Shown: positions 36,001-50,200 of the stretch, piece after piece
Numbering within the stretch: position 1 is the first letter of the stretch
How the letters are laid out: each line of letters begins with the position of its first letter
Assembly: GCA_021186555.1 (NCBI GenBank)
Contig: JAJKFL010000003.1
Location: 23,889,908-23,953,907, forward strand
DNA from: Reticulitermes speratus
Taxonomy: Eukaryota; Arthropoda; Insecta; Blattodea; Rhinotermitidae
Direction: 5' to 3'
DNA: 64,000 nt
Translations under genes and position numbers: made by a program
The notes under the pieces: generated by a model
Seen by the model: only the letters and a program-made list of their open reading frames with translations
Told to the model about the DNA's origin: nothing
Databases searched by the model: none

Positions 36001-39000
36001 ATTTATATCTCAGATACTACAGATTTCGTATCCATATTCCATTTTTATTGCAAAATGTCATTTGTAGAAACTTCTTTTAAAGTTTTATATAATTATTCTG
36101 TATATTTCATTAGGCTTTTATGTTTCAGCTTGAATCAAGTTGAAATGTTATTCACTGTGTGAACTGCGGATATCTAAGATTAAGTCGGTTTCCGCAGGTT
36201 CGTAAATACTGTCTATTAAGTACACATATGTGTATACTAGGGCCGGGATAGCGTAGATGGTATAACGACCCGCTGGTATTTTGCTGAAATGAGTAAGGGA
36301 ACCCTTGAAACTCCTCAGTCATAATTGCAGGTTCCTTGAACAAGATTCAGTCTAGCCACTCCCCAAAAATACATTCTACCATTTGACATCTTGCTTTTGG
36401 ATTAGCTATCACTTTGTCATTATTTTAACGCTTGAAGCCAGTTGAGGTACCTCTCGTAATAAGTCTGCACTTTTAGAACGAGACATTAAGATAATGTGCA
36501 AAATCCTACTGCCTTCAACGACACATCCTTGACAATGTCTGAATATTTAAGTCTTCTTTAAGAACTTCTTTAGTCGGTATAGCGACTCGCTACGGGCTGG
36601 ACGGTCCGGGGATCGAATCCCGGTGGGGGCGAGATTTTTCGCAGCTGTCCAGACTGGCCCTGGGGCCCACCCAATCTCCTATACAATGGGTACCGGATCT
36701 CTTTCCTGGGGGTAAAGCGGCAGGGGCGTGGAGTTGACCACCCACCCTCATCTAGTACCAGGGTTAAAGAATAAGTAGAGCTATACCTCTACTCCCCCTC
36801 TGGGTCTTCATGGCCTGTTCTAGGGAGAACTTTACCTTTTTTTTAAGAACTTCTTAGATCCCTAGTTTGACTGGTCACTCGATTATTCAGTTATAATATT
36901 TTTCAGAGAGACATCCCCTTGTGATGAAGATACACGAAAGAAAAGGGTGAATCACAACTTTCTTGTTAGGTATTATATAACTTTAATGCACAACATATTT
37001 TGGCTTAAGTACAAAAAGCCACCATCAGGTGAAATTAGAGTATCAAATAAAAGTTGTCATGTAAATTACATTAAACTATTGTGTATGTTGGTATATACCA
37101 TATAGTTGAGATATCAGCTTTACATTTTTCATAAAATAAGGTAAGCTGAACTCCTTAAACTTTTTTGAGCTGATACAGATTCCAGATACAGTAATACAAA
37201 CATTGATTTAATATTGAATCATAAAAAGTTAAAATCAATATCTAGTACTTCTGAGTGACTGAAGTTTCTGTAATATGTTGTTGATTGGCCTCGAGGGAAC
37301 GTCCTGTAATTTTGCGATAATTTGAATTATGTTTTGAATTATATGTTTTGCTGGACGTTAAGCCACTCCTTGTTTGATTTTTATTTTGTATTTGTTCTTT
37401 CTAATGTTATGTAAGGTAAATATAAGCAAGAGTTCCTAAACCGCTCATTCGACTGTTGTTATGTACGCGTCCTTTCTAAACATTAGTGATCAGGATAGTA
37501 GAGATTAGATGCACTGTTGTACCTACACCAGATACTAATAGGGTGACTGAGTCAAGGTGAATAATTTGGATGCCACATGCAACATGCAAAGGGTTGATGG
37601 AAAACCTATACAAAATTATGGCCTATAAACTATAAGACAGTACTGGGAAGATGAGAGGATTATATTAAAATGCCGTTGAAGGAAATTGGATGTGGAATGG
37701 GCTCATGTTAGTCAGGATAGTGTCCATATACATGCTCCTTTGGGATACAGTAAAAGGTAGGGACTTCCATGACAGATGTGCTTCTCAGAAAGGATGCTTT
37801 CCATGCTCCATGGCGTTTCATTACAATATGTAAAGGTAGATTTTACGTTGTGTTCACCGTGCATTTTGATAACACTCAACAATTAAACCAACAAATGCAC
37901 TTTATTTCTTAAGTATGTCCATTAACACTACATATGTTTCGGCCGCAATAGAGCCATCATCAGGGGTTCGCGGTCACATTCACTTCAACTTCACTAATCC
38001 ATTTGGTATCACCACTTATACACCACAATGTATGTCAAGTTTCTGTTAACAGTTGATAACACTCACTGTTTCCGTTTATACAACCTTATATTTTAAATGT
38101 CTGGCATAGGTTGTTTACATATTTGAGTTAAAAACGTAAAAGTTGATAATACAATGTTATTAAAAGTTGGTAGAAATTATTAAAAATTTGCTGGCAATTG
38201 AGTAACAGCCACACCACAAGACACTAACAACGAAAACAGTGCACGGACAACACCATTTGTATACAAACCAATTGCCAGCAATTTTTAATAATTTTTAACA
38301 ACTTTAAGTGAAAGCAGCAGCTTAAATACTGTAGCTGCGGGGGCAACCACACAGCAAACTACTGGGGCTGTAGGAGAAGGAAACAGACGGAGGCGGCGCT
38401 TGCAAAGCAGGCGCCAATCCAATGCAGCTGGATGAGCGGAGAAATTGGCCGACCTGCCGCATTGAAAGTGGCTCGGGCAGGGCCTTCCTCAGAGCAGGTG
38501 AGCCTAGGACCTTATAGAAACCACGTCGTACATGGGTATCGTGTTAAGGCTACCCCAAACACCTCCAGAACCCACTCCCAGACCGGTCGCGGAATTATCA
38601 GAACAGGAAAAAGTGGCCGAACCCACTAAGGAGCACGTCTTCCCAATCTTCACCCAAAGCTACGAAGGCCCTCAAACAGGGCTCAGTGTCCGGTACTTAG
38701 AAAAAGGCGAAGACTGGCAAGTCTTCACCCAAGCAACTGAAATACACTATCCCAGCGTCCCCACAACAACCTACCCACGCAATTAACCAGGAGATCTCCG
38801 ATCTGCTCGACAATCTGCCCTTGGACGCATTGTGGAGCTGACACGTCGGCTCCTTACAGCTCTACCCACCCTCTCTCTGGGGCGACTCGCTAGCTGGCTG
38901 TTCGGAAAATTGTCATCCTTCTTGTAGCCGATTATGGCAGCACGGGACGAACGATGTGTATGCCTGCTGGAACGCTGGAGGATTTCGCGGCAGCAATTTG

Positions 39001-42000
39001 GAACTCGATCGTTTCCTCAGTCTGCGAGGTCTAGAATATGCCTCTTGACTGAAATACATCTCAGACCAAGAGAACTCTTTCGGTTTGGAAACTATATTTG
39101 CCACCGTACAGGCTGGCCGACGGAGGGAGGCGAAACAGAACTACTAGTCAGCCGGCGTATAGATAACTACGCGTATACGTCCTCGGTCTGACCCGCCTGG
39201 AGAAAACTGTTATCTATATTATGTTGGCCAGCGGACCGGTGAAAATCCTGGCGGATTGTCGCCCACCCGGCCCCTAATCAGAACGGGCCTCTCTGCATCT
39301 CTTGGTGGCGGGATTCCCGTACTAATGTCGGGAGACCTGAATGCCAAGCACATGGGGACTGAATTCTGATCACTAAAAGGGGCAGGATCTTGCGTGACAA
39401 TGCCAATGAAAGTTCCTACTTGATCTACGGGCCGGATACAGTAACCACCATCCCATACAACCGCCCTACTATCCCGGATGTCCTGAACATTGTTTTGACA
39501 AGAGACCTATTTACCCCTGTGTATTTGACTTAGTGCTCCGCACTGATCTCAAATCACTTGCCTGTTCTGATGGACACAAGATGTCGATTATCCTTTCTTC
39601 ACCCCCCTGAACGCCCCGATCTCAGGTGGACCGACTGGGTCAAATTCCATGCCTGTCTGGAAGATAGTCTTTCGTGTACACCCCGAAACTACAACAGGAG
39701 GTGGAGATCAATAAATTTATAGAGAAAGTGTGCAGTGCTATCGTCGAGGCGCTAGAGGTGTTGACTCCTAAGAGTGGCACAGGTGACGAATGAGAGCCCC
39801 CAATGCCGGCACATATCCGGATTAAATAAACCTGCAAATCCGGTTTAGGAAAAAGTCGCAAATTACTAAGGACCCTGCTCTGAAAGTTGGGGTCAACCGC
39901 TTTAAGCGGTCGGTGATCCACCAGCTAAACGAGTGGCGAAATGATCAGTGGAGTGGCACACTGGTGAGCCTGGATCCCGAGGACCCTTGCTTGTGAAACC
40001 TGACGAAGCGGTTGATGAGATTTCCAACTCCCTCACCTCCCCTGGTCACACCCGGCTGAATTGCTCCCTCACATTCCGAGAAAGCTGAAGCCCTGGCAAA
40101 GAGTTTTGAGGCTCCGTTACAGTCGGTAATCATCCCGTAGTGTCCGGCAGTTATTGAGATGGTTGACGAGCATACTTTTACACCTGCAAGCGAGCCCAAT
40201 TTAACCAACCCCGCGGAGGTTCAGGATGCCATCCGGGGTGTCAAGGTCGGCAAGGCACCGGGCCCAAACGGTATACCGAACAGGGATCTCAAGCACCCTC
40301 GCTCCGGGCTGTATCCCTCGTTTTTACGATATCTAACACGGCCTTTCTCGCGCAGTACTTCCCAAAAGTGTGGAAAACGCCCGCATGATCCCCATCCTGA
40401 AACTCGGTAAGGACCCGGCACTACGCTTGTCTATCGTCGCATAAGTCTACTGGACACGATGGGGGAAATTATTGAAAAGATTCTACTTGGTAGGATCTTA
40501 AGTGAAGTATGCGGGCGTGGGCTGTTGCGTGATGAGCAGTTTGGTTTTTGACCCAGACACAGCTGAACTCTTCAGTTAGCCCGCCTGTTTGAAATGGTGA
40601 CCAGGATTTGGCCTGAATGGGGTAAGAGGCTCGGTTTTTGTCGATATGGTTAAGGCATTCGGTACCGTTTGTGTCGTGGTCTCCTCGTTAAGCTAACTGC
40701 CCTTAACTTCCTCTCATATTCTGTAAAAACCACATCTTTCTTCCTGCACAAGCGGACTTTCGAAGGTCCTTCCAAACAACCACATCTACCCGTCGTGGCA
40801 TGCGGGATAGCTTGGCGCAGGGCGGAGTAGTTTTCCTTGTGTTGTTCAGTCTGTACGTCGACATGCCTCTGCCATCCCGTCACGTCGTGTTGGCCCTGTA
40901 CAAAGAATACACGGACATCACAGAATCATATCTCAGTGACCAAGAGCGGTGGCTGAGAGAATGGAGGATCACAATCAACGTCTCGAATAGCACTGCGTTG
41001 CTCTTCGCTAAGGCCGGTAGGCGCATCCCCAAGCCCCGACCAGTAAAGCTCTTCGGGGAGCCAGTCAATTCACAACCCGTTCTCTGGCGAGTGCCCCTTG
41101 ATGCACGGCTGACTTGGTCGTGTCATATCGATCAGGTTAGAAAGAACGCGGCCCAGAACTGGGAGTATTGGGTTATCTCCTAAACAGGAGAGTGGTCTGT
41201 TAATCAGAAACGGAGTTCTGCTGTACAAGCAGCTCATCCGCCCAATGATGAACTACGCTTGCCCCATCTGAAGGTCCGACGTTCACACCCATGTCAGGAT
41301 GCTGCAGGTGCTTCAATCAAAGTGTCTTCGCATTGCTACCAGTGCACCTTGATACATTTGTAACAGGCAAATTCACGAGGATTTGGTAGTTCCATTCTTC
41401 TCCGACCAAATCAGAGTTCTAAACTATCAGAACCATAACCGAGAGTTGCAACGCGAAGTTAGGTGGTGTGGGGATCCCCTTAGCTCGGCAACCGGCAGAT
41501 ACGCTGACGGCGGGTTGACCCAGATCGCCTGAAGCGCAAGCTAAGAGAGACTTAGGTCTGCAGGCCAGTCGATGCCGGCAAACGTTAGCCAAGTCGACAC
41601 AATGAATCTTGCCCAACGCTGATCAACTAGGGGCTTTTGGCTACACTGACTGAGGGTTTTCCTTGATTTTCCTCAGTTATAAGGTGAATTTCAGGGTATA
41701 ATGTAAAGACGGGGCACGGCTCTCACTCCCCGTCAGGCACGGCAGCTTCATCAAAGAGTCTGCGCACAGTCGCATGATTTCAGCTTGCCACTATGCCACT
41801 CTGGGTTTAAATCCCAGGGAGCCATCCAGCCAAAGTATGACCCCGTCAAAAATGGTTATATTCTTCTTGAGCACTAGTCTTTATTATGTCCAATTCGAGG
41901 TCTTCAACAGAGACTGAAACCCGTTAGCGTAAGCGAAATCCCCAGTTGTCTGTTATTGAACCCAGCGAAGCGGTCAAACGCAGGAATGGCTAAACACGTC

Positions 42001-45000
42001 TCCGCCCTTACTTAGCTCTTTCGCTGTTTGGCTGCTGCTGTAGCGATGGGATGAATGCTGATGCCTTGGTTTTGCCGGCCATGAAGCCACCTGATGGCTT
42101 CCGATTCTGCTTTACCGCGTGGGGTGTGCGAACGTTGGTGCTATAAGCTTTGCCGGCCTTGATGTTGAAGCATGGAGTAGGAAAGCTTCCATATCTGACT
42201 GACTAACTAACTAACTCCATGGAGCAGAGTCCTTCTTGAGAAGCTAACAGGTCGTCAGTTAGTCAAGAATTTCTCCACGTTTTATGGAACCCGAAGGTTC
42301 ATTACAGCACTCAAAAGAGCCCGACACCTGTCCTCATCCTGAGCTATATCAATCCAGTCCATCGCCCCCCCCCATCCCACTGCTTGAAAATCCATTTTAA
42401 TATTATCCTCCCATCTATGCCTGGGTCTTTCAAGTGGTCTCCTTCCCTCAGGTCTCCCCACCAAAATCCTGTATGCACCTCTCCCCTCACCCATACGTGC
42501 TACATGCCCCGCCCAACTCATTCTTCTTGATTTGATCACCCGAATAATATTTGGTGATGAGTCCAGATCATTAAGCTCCCCGTTATGTAGTCTTCTCCAC
42601 TCCCCTGTTACCTGTCCCTCTTAGGAAAACTCCCAAGTATTTCAGTACAATGACCACAAAACTAACTGTTATTTCCCTCAACAGCATTAATAAGTTGGTC
42701 TTTGTAATGAAGAGGAAATGTGTTTGTTGTGAGGTATGATTGATTTAAGGCTTCAAAATGGCCGTGCTGCGTCTCAGACAGATAGTTTTCCAGCCTCTTG
42801 CTGTGGTTGCGAAGGTTTGGTGGTGGGCTAATTCATGGAAGGTTTATGATGGACAAAGACTGCAATCAGTCAGTCCTCACTACTCGCTCTTCTGTCATCA
42901 TAACTGATACATCAATCAATTTTGCTTCTATTTATCCACGTTGTTGTTAACGTTATTTAATACTGTACGTGTCTGGTACGTTTTTTGTAACGTCTTGCCG
43001 ACAAGGCAGACTAACGTTGAAGGCAAGGTCTGTGCATGGCCAGGCAACAGTGCGCTGTTGCCAACTAGAACTTGGAGCAAGTTTTATTCCGTATGTAATA
43101 CGTTCAATCAATGATATCGGTGTGAAAACCTGAGGCAGACAGACCGTGTGGCAAGCATGGTGGCTGAGTCCCCTCCCGTTTGCAATCAATCAAGCTCGTA
43201 GCTTACAGACTTTCCTACAAATATACTGCCCCTAACTTTCAGTTACTTCTAGCGGCACGTAATGTGAAGTTCTTACGATCGCTAGGAGCGTTGTCGCAAC
43301 CCCGCACCGTACCTGTCTGTTAACACTTGCAGTCTCGCATGTGGCGGTAGAGGTTTTTTTGTGTGACGGAGCGCATTGCGACTGGAACTGTTATATACTT
43401 TAATTTCAATAATTCGAAGCATTTTATGCTCAAAATTTATATACTTGTACACTTTGTGTTCACTTAACCTTGTATATATGTGCAATTTTGCGTCCTGTAG
43501 AGCAATTAATTACTGAACGCAAGGTCAGCATGGCTACTGTCACTCATCTAAAACCGGTTTTGTGCTAGCAAGACATTATCGAGATCTGTGTTTAACGTCG
43601 ATTGTTAGATACATAAAACATCGAAATTTGTGGACGCATCCCCGTTAAGGCGTGGGCAAAATTACACGTTGGAGCTGCGTGATTTTTAATTCGGAACTAC
43701 TTGCGGTTTCATTTCAGTGTTAATAGTGAACCGAATGCTTCAATGAATTGATTTTAAAGTTAACTTTCTCATTAAATTTTTCCTTGATTTTATAAAACAG
43801 CTCCTTGAACTTGGCCACATCAAGAATGTGCATGAAAAGCAAGCCACTCTCAATATCTGAAAAGCTGAGCGTAATAAACAAAGTGGGTGGTGTTCTGAAT
43901 GTTCCTCACACCAAAATCGCCGAAGAACCAGGCTTTCCTGTGAGAAAGGTTATTGACAAAATGCTTGGATGGTCAGATACAAGTAAGAATGTGTTGAGAC
44001 TTACACTTACCTAGGACTGCTGCAAATTACACAAATCCAGCATGCATACGAGTATGTAATAAGTTCTCAAAAAATAAAACAAAAAATAGAACTTTCAGTC
44101 CTGCCCTTTTAAGACGTTTTCCTGCTAATAAGTCTGATTTGATGGATTTGTTTTAACAATGCCTTAAGAGAGTTTCACTGTATTTCAGTTTGTTGCCCAT
44201 CCCAGTATTCAACAGTTGTTGGCAAGCATTTGGTATGAAGGTCTTCCTGGATTTCGCCGGAAGCCTGTGGCACAGAAGCTGATGCAGATATCATGTATAG
44301 CAGTCCTGTTTCCTTTTTACTGCATGCTCTACATTATTGCACCAAATACACCCACTGGAAAGTTGATGAGGAAGCCACTCATGAAATTTCTTATTCATGC
44401 ATCTTCCTACCTTTTCTTTTTATGTAAGTATTTTCATATTAAATATTTAATCCGTATTCTGACATTTGTGTCAACAAGAAAACCACAAGAAGTACAAAGT
44501 ATGGTTATAACAGTAGATTCATATATAATGCAGCATGCTACAAATACACTTCAGTAGCACATTTCTTTAACAGTTTAATCATACAGCACACAGCAGTTAT
44601 TAAATTGAAATTTAGTGTGGCAGTCCCTCAACCAATGCTGGGGTTAGGGCGGAATCATGATATGTTACGCAGAACCGCATCTTGTAAACTTCTTATGGGA
44701 AAAATAGGGTTAAGTGAATGTAGATGTTTGTGTACGTCCGAACTGCTGAAAATATATATATTTTTGGACAGTAAACATACACACATTACTTCAGTAGGTG
44801 ATACTGCCAGTTTCCATGGTGGCTGAGTAAAAAACAGCCCGAATTTACCACGTGTGTTTAGATTTTTCTGCGTTCAGCAATGTTTTCCTTCATACATTTA
44901 ATTATTTTCAACTAAGTGTAGTTAATACCACACTGGCCAAAACAGCATTGGATGAGGTTATTGTATCTATAACGAAAACTCTTCTGGGACCATGGAAGGA

Positions 45001-47203
45001 AGTCCCATGAACTTATGCTCCCACAAACTGATATACTTTCCTCTCCATCATACTTCTACATTCTCCTTCTGTCTGTTCACAGGTTGTGATAACCTTTCCT
45101 AATGAAAGTCCTTTTCGTTAGTTGATATATCAAAAGGGACAGGAGCGAAATACAGTACTAGGTAGAAAGGGGAAAGCCTCAAACTCCTTCATGCACCCTC
45201 TGTGGCCTTAATTTACAGAAATAAGTAAAAGTTCTATGCAAAGCATGATTTATGATTCTCACAGTGGTGCCAATGAAGATTAAAGTCTTCTGGGATATGA
45301 TGCCATGTCAACTGGTAAAGAGTTACCACTTTTCAGAGGAGTTTCTTGCCTTCATATTCAGGAGAGTTCAACTGTGTGGAACAGTGGGTATATTATATAT
45401 GACAACATTACTGGTGTAGTGAGCCAGTAAGAGTAGTGGTGCTGTGCAGTGGGTGGGGCCATAGGCATAACATGCAGGAAAGTTAAGGGAAGCATCAAGG
45501 ATAGAGTGTAGAGAAGGGAAGGATGTAAGGGAGTTCAGAGGTGTAGTGGGCCCTGGATGGGCTGCAAGTGGATTGAAGGGGTATGTGAAAGACTGGTGTG
45601 TAATTGCCCTTGAAGAGGGTGAATGCTTAGTTCTGTATCAACATGGGGAGGCTTCATCTATTGCTTCAGGGAATGAGAATTTTCCATGGCCTATTCAACA
45701 CAATGCCCTCAGTTGCCTGCCTTATGATATCATCAATGGAGAGGATTTTGTTGTCCTGGATTTTGATGTGATGTTCCCAGCAGAAGCTATAGCTCTGTCA
45801 CTTCTAACCTTTCTGGTTGTCTAGGCTGAATGTGCCCATGATGTTCTTTCACCCTAGTTTCAATAATCAACCAGTCCGCCCAGTGTAGACCTGAAACGTT
45901 CACTGGGAATACTGTCAGTGTCCGAAATCCTTAGCCTTGTAATCCTTGACAGGGCAAAGGAAGCTGCTGATCTTCATAGTGGGTAGACCAACACATTTAA
46001 TGTTATGTTTGGACAGAATTCTAGTGTTTTAGTGTAGTTTATCAAGGTCACCAGAGACAGATTAATTTGACTCTCCATCCCACTGGAGAGGGTTGCTTGG
46101 CCCAAGAGAATCCATTCTCTGTCACTTTCCTGTCTTACATCCACACAACCTTCAGCACCACGTATCTTTGGAATAATTATACAAATATGAATTATTAGAT
46201 ATAGACTTTCAATCTGGATGCTGTCTTCCACAACTTTCCACAGCTCATGTAAATATATTCTCTTCATTGGAACCAGGCAGGTTGATATATAGAGTTAATA
46301 TCCTAGACTTGAATTTGATAGGCTAGTGGCTTTTGGAATACGTTTTACATGGTTTTCAAAATCAGCTCATTGAAAATCAACCTAATCATTGTTCATGATC
46401 TTCATTGCATCTCATTTTTTGCTAAACAACTGCAGTTAAAATGTCACTGGGAAACATATAAATGAATCATCTCTCACTGCAAAGTGTACTAGTTAAAATG
46501 CTGAAAATTAACTGAATGACACACAATGGAAGAGAATCTTATGTGTGTTTCATGGTACTTTACTGCATATCTAACAATTTTTTAAATTGAATTGCAGTCA
46601 TTCTCATTCTGGTATCACAGCGTGCTGAGGTACAAGTGATTCAGATATTTGGAACAGAGAGGATGAGAATAAGTCTTGCAGAACAGCTTGAGAAACAGCG
46701 CGGTAATGCTCCCTCACCTCTGGAGTGGCTTATTGTCGTTTATATTCTTGGTACGTGAATATTAAACAATTTCTTCTTTGGTTTTCTATTTTTTTTTCAG
46801 ATATCAGTTATTAGGCTTTGTGTTGTGTTTAGGATATTATTTCTGCCTCAAAATACTAACCTGCATATGAAGCTGAAAACTGTTACATCATAACTTGTTC
46901 TAGAAGAAAAATTTTTCACCATCGCATGCATGATCATGCATCTGCATGCTTGAACCAGTTATAACAGTTGGCATTATATTCAGTAAGAAATTTTGAAAGT
47001 AACTTTCTTTAAATATTCCCATCTGCATATCGTGTCTAGCATACATAATAAATTAATTATAAGGGTACACAATTTTGTGATCTATTTATGTGTAAAATTT
47101 GTCAGACATAACCTCAATATTTAGCACCATCACAAGGCATACTTTTTTATGCTTATGACATATTATATATCAAATTTCACATTTTTAGCTTTAATACTTA
47201 ATC

Positions 47204-47241
<38 letters not shown>

Positions 47242-50200
47242 AGACACAAACAAACATTTAATTTGTGTAGTCATATTCTTATTGTACATTGCAATAATGA
47301 CCTTAACACTGACACATGGATGCTGATGTTCCCGTGATGGTGACTGTAAAGAATATTGTAATTGGAGTTATACCAGACTGGACCGCGTCACCATCATATG
47401 ACAGTAACCTTCAAAGACATTATGGTCTTTTATAACTTTGAGGGATATCTTCTAATTGCATATCATTCATTACAAATTTTGTGAAACTGAACAGCTAGAT
47501 TAAAATATGGTAGGGCCATACCAACAAATAAGAACAAGATGACAAAAAAAGCAATTAATATATAAAATGCTTCTTATAGCATTTAAAGATGGAACCCCTG
47601 CCTTATGGATGATATATGTCAGTATAATTAAACTGCAGTGTAAAACTTGTAGTGAGATACTAGGATTTAATGCTGACCAAATACACATCAAACCCTGTGC
47701 TTCATGACTGGTAAACACCAAAAAGATACACACAGAACAGCCTCAGTGCCAATAGCACATTGGAAATTGCCACAGCCACTGCAAATTACATTTCAAACTA
47801 AGAAAAAAACTGAACTGAAAACAGCATATTAACAGTGGGACAATCTTATATTTTAACCACAGCTACATGTTTCTGCTGTCGTACAAGACATCATCAGGCT
47901 GTACAAAAAGCCAAAGATTCAATACACAACATTTACAGGGTAAAAATAAAATTTTTACTTATTAAGAAACAAACCTTAATCATAAGCTTTACCAGATACA
48001 TTTATAGTTGGCTAATGAATTGGGAAGTGTTCAGACTCTTATAGAAAACATGCTTAATAACAAGTTAGAACAAGAAACCGAAATTAAATACCGGACATTA
48101 AACGAAACTTTAAGATTTAATTAATAAACGAACACACAAACCTCAGGAACGAATCCACTTCTACCAAAGGGTCGTTAGCAATACCAATATTGACTTCATG
48201 TACACTGACAAGAACCATGAAAACAGGTATTGCTTTCCCCGGAAAATATTCTATATGCCAGTATAAAATCTGTTAAAAATCCAAAATTTTTATAGCTAGC
48301 CTGATTCCATAGATAACTCTTCCAGTGGTCCACTTATATACATTATAACCCTTGAGACATACTAGGAAATTACATTTTAACTCAATATATGCAGTATGAA
48401 CATGAAAAGTTCTTCATAGACAGCTTAACAGAATAAGCAGTGCTGCTATCTAAAGACAACCATTTAGTGGTAAAGATTGAAGGTGTAATACTGACTGAAG
48501 TATGGGTATCTCAAAGCTGCTGCATAAGAACATGTTTTTTCAGCAAACTCTACAACCTGGTGTGTCAACACCTACAAAAGTGACTTGCTACATGCAAAGA
48601 AAATAACAAGAGCATTTCCACTCTTAGGCTTTTATGTATGCACACAGTATTATGTTGTGTCTAATTATTTTGGCACACTGTGTAGTGGGCAAGCCTGTGC
48701 AACACAACTGTGCCCTTCCCTTCTCTCCTTTTAGCCCTCCTTCCTTCCTAGCCTTGTACCTTTTATTCAGATTTACTCTGGCTGGATATCTGAACCTGGA
48801 GTAAACTTTGGTCTTGGCTTCCATGTCAAAAATTTGTTGATGAGCTCTGGGAAAGGATCACATCAGTGTCCCTACAGTGGATGTGTGTGGGTAAGTGGTT
48901 GGTTTGTTTTCTTCTTTGGTAAGTTCACATATGCCATTCAGATCTCTCTTTGTTGTTTGTTTGAAAGAACAATGGAGCCAGTAGGTAACATAAGATTTTA
49001 AAACATAAGTAAGCATGACATAATATGTGAACTACTTTAATTCTATTTATTTCTTTTAATCAGTTTATTAAATTTGTTATTTTTTTGCTGTCCTTGCGAG
49101 TATATTATTCATGTAACTTGCATTCCCATCTGTTTCCATAGTTTGTTGGGACCAGCTCAATCACAAGAGAAATGCAAGGGGGAGGGGGGTGCAGTATAAA
49201 TAAACATAAAGATTCTACCAGAGTGCAAGCAGAATGCTTCAAATAACACAAAATATGAGGGAACACTTGAACTTTACAGGATTCATATGGGAGGAAGCAA
49301 TGGAAATCGTTGTGGAAGGTATACAGAGCTATCTACGGAATATGTGGAATATTATTGACTTCATCCGTAACTCTCTCTATGTATCTGTGATCATCTTTCG
49401 TGCTGCAGCATACATACAACAAACTCGGGAGATTTCTGGCGATCCACAAAAAGTTTACATTCCACGTCAACAATGGGATGATTTTGATCCTCAGCTGATA
49501 GCTGAAGGACTATTTGCTGCAGCCAATATATTCAGGTAGTGACTCTTCCTTAACAAGGATCTCATTTTGCCTTAAACTTTTTGACAGAAGCAGCTATCTT
49601 CATTATGCTATGCTTCTATCGTTTCAGTGCTCTCAAGTTGGTTTATCTGTTCTCTATCAATCCCCATCTTGGACCACTTCAGATCTCTCTTGGCAGGATG
49701 GTCATTGACATTGTCAAATTTTTTTTCATCTACAGTCTCGTCCTTTTTTCATTTTCATGTGGTAAGATGGTATCCTTGATTTTATATAACTTACGGCTTA
49801 ATTACAGCATAAATAGGAAATCCAAGTACTTACTGGAGCAAGACTCCACAGAAAAAATATTTTGCAGGAAATATCAGATTCTGATGAACAGAACCAAACA
49901 AACAAAATTAACAATATAAATGTTACTATGTGCTGTCTTCACAACCTTATTTGTAATTAAAAGTTAAACTGTCAAATTAAATGTGAATGCACATTTTGAC
50001 TGTAGTAGTCATCCTCACAACATCAAATTTTTAGTACAAAAATGTAAAAGAGTTACAGTGACCCTGGCTTTTGTCATTTGATTGAGATCTCAATTAAATG
50101 CAAATGACATGTAACTAACTAACTAACTCCATGGAACAGAGTTCTTCTTGAGAAGTTCGTCAGCTAGTCAAGAAATTCCCCGTGTTTTATGGAACCCGAA

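Larger units (their letters stand above)
38311..41860 (+). mobile_element. Jockey-like non-LTR retrotransposon, decayed
   Basis: A colinear series of broken coding blocks: gag-like zinc knuckle (38324), proline-rich gag tail, endonuclease (38934-39600), reverse transcriptase (40159-41300) and a 3' tail to about 41860. It lies inside the intron between exons e and f. The copy at 22050-22860 is the 3' end of the same family. Confidence 0.83.
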
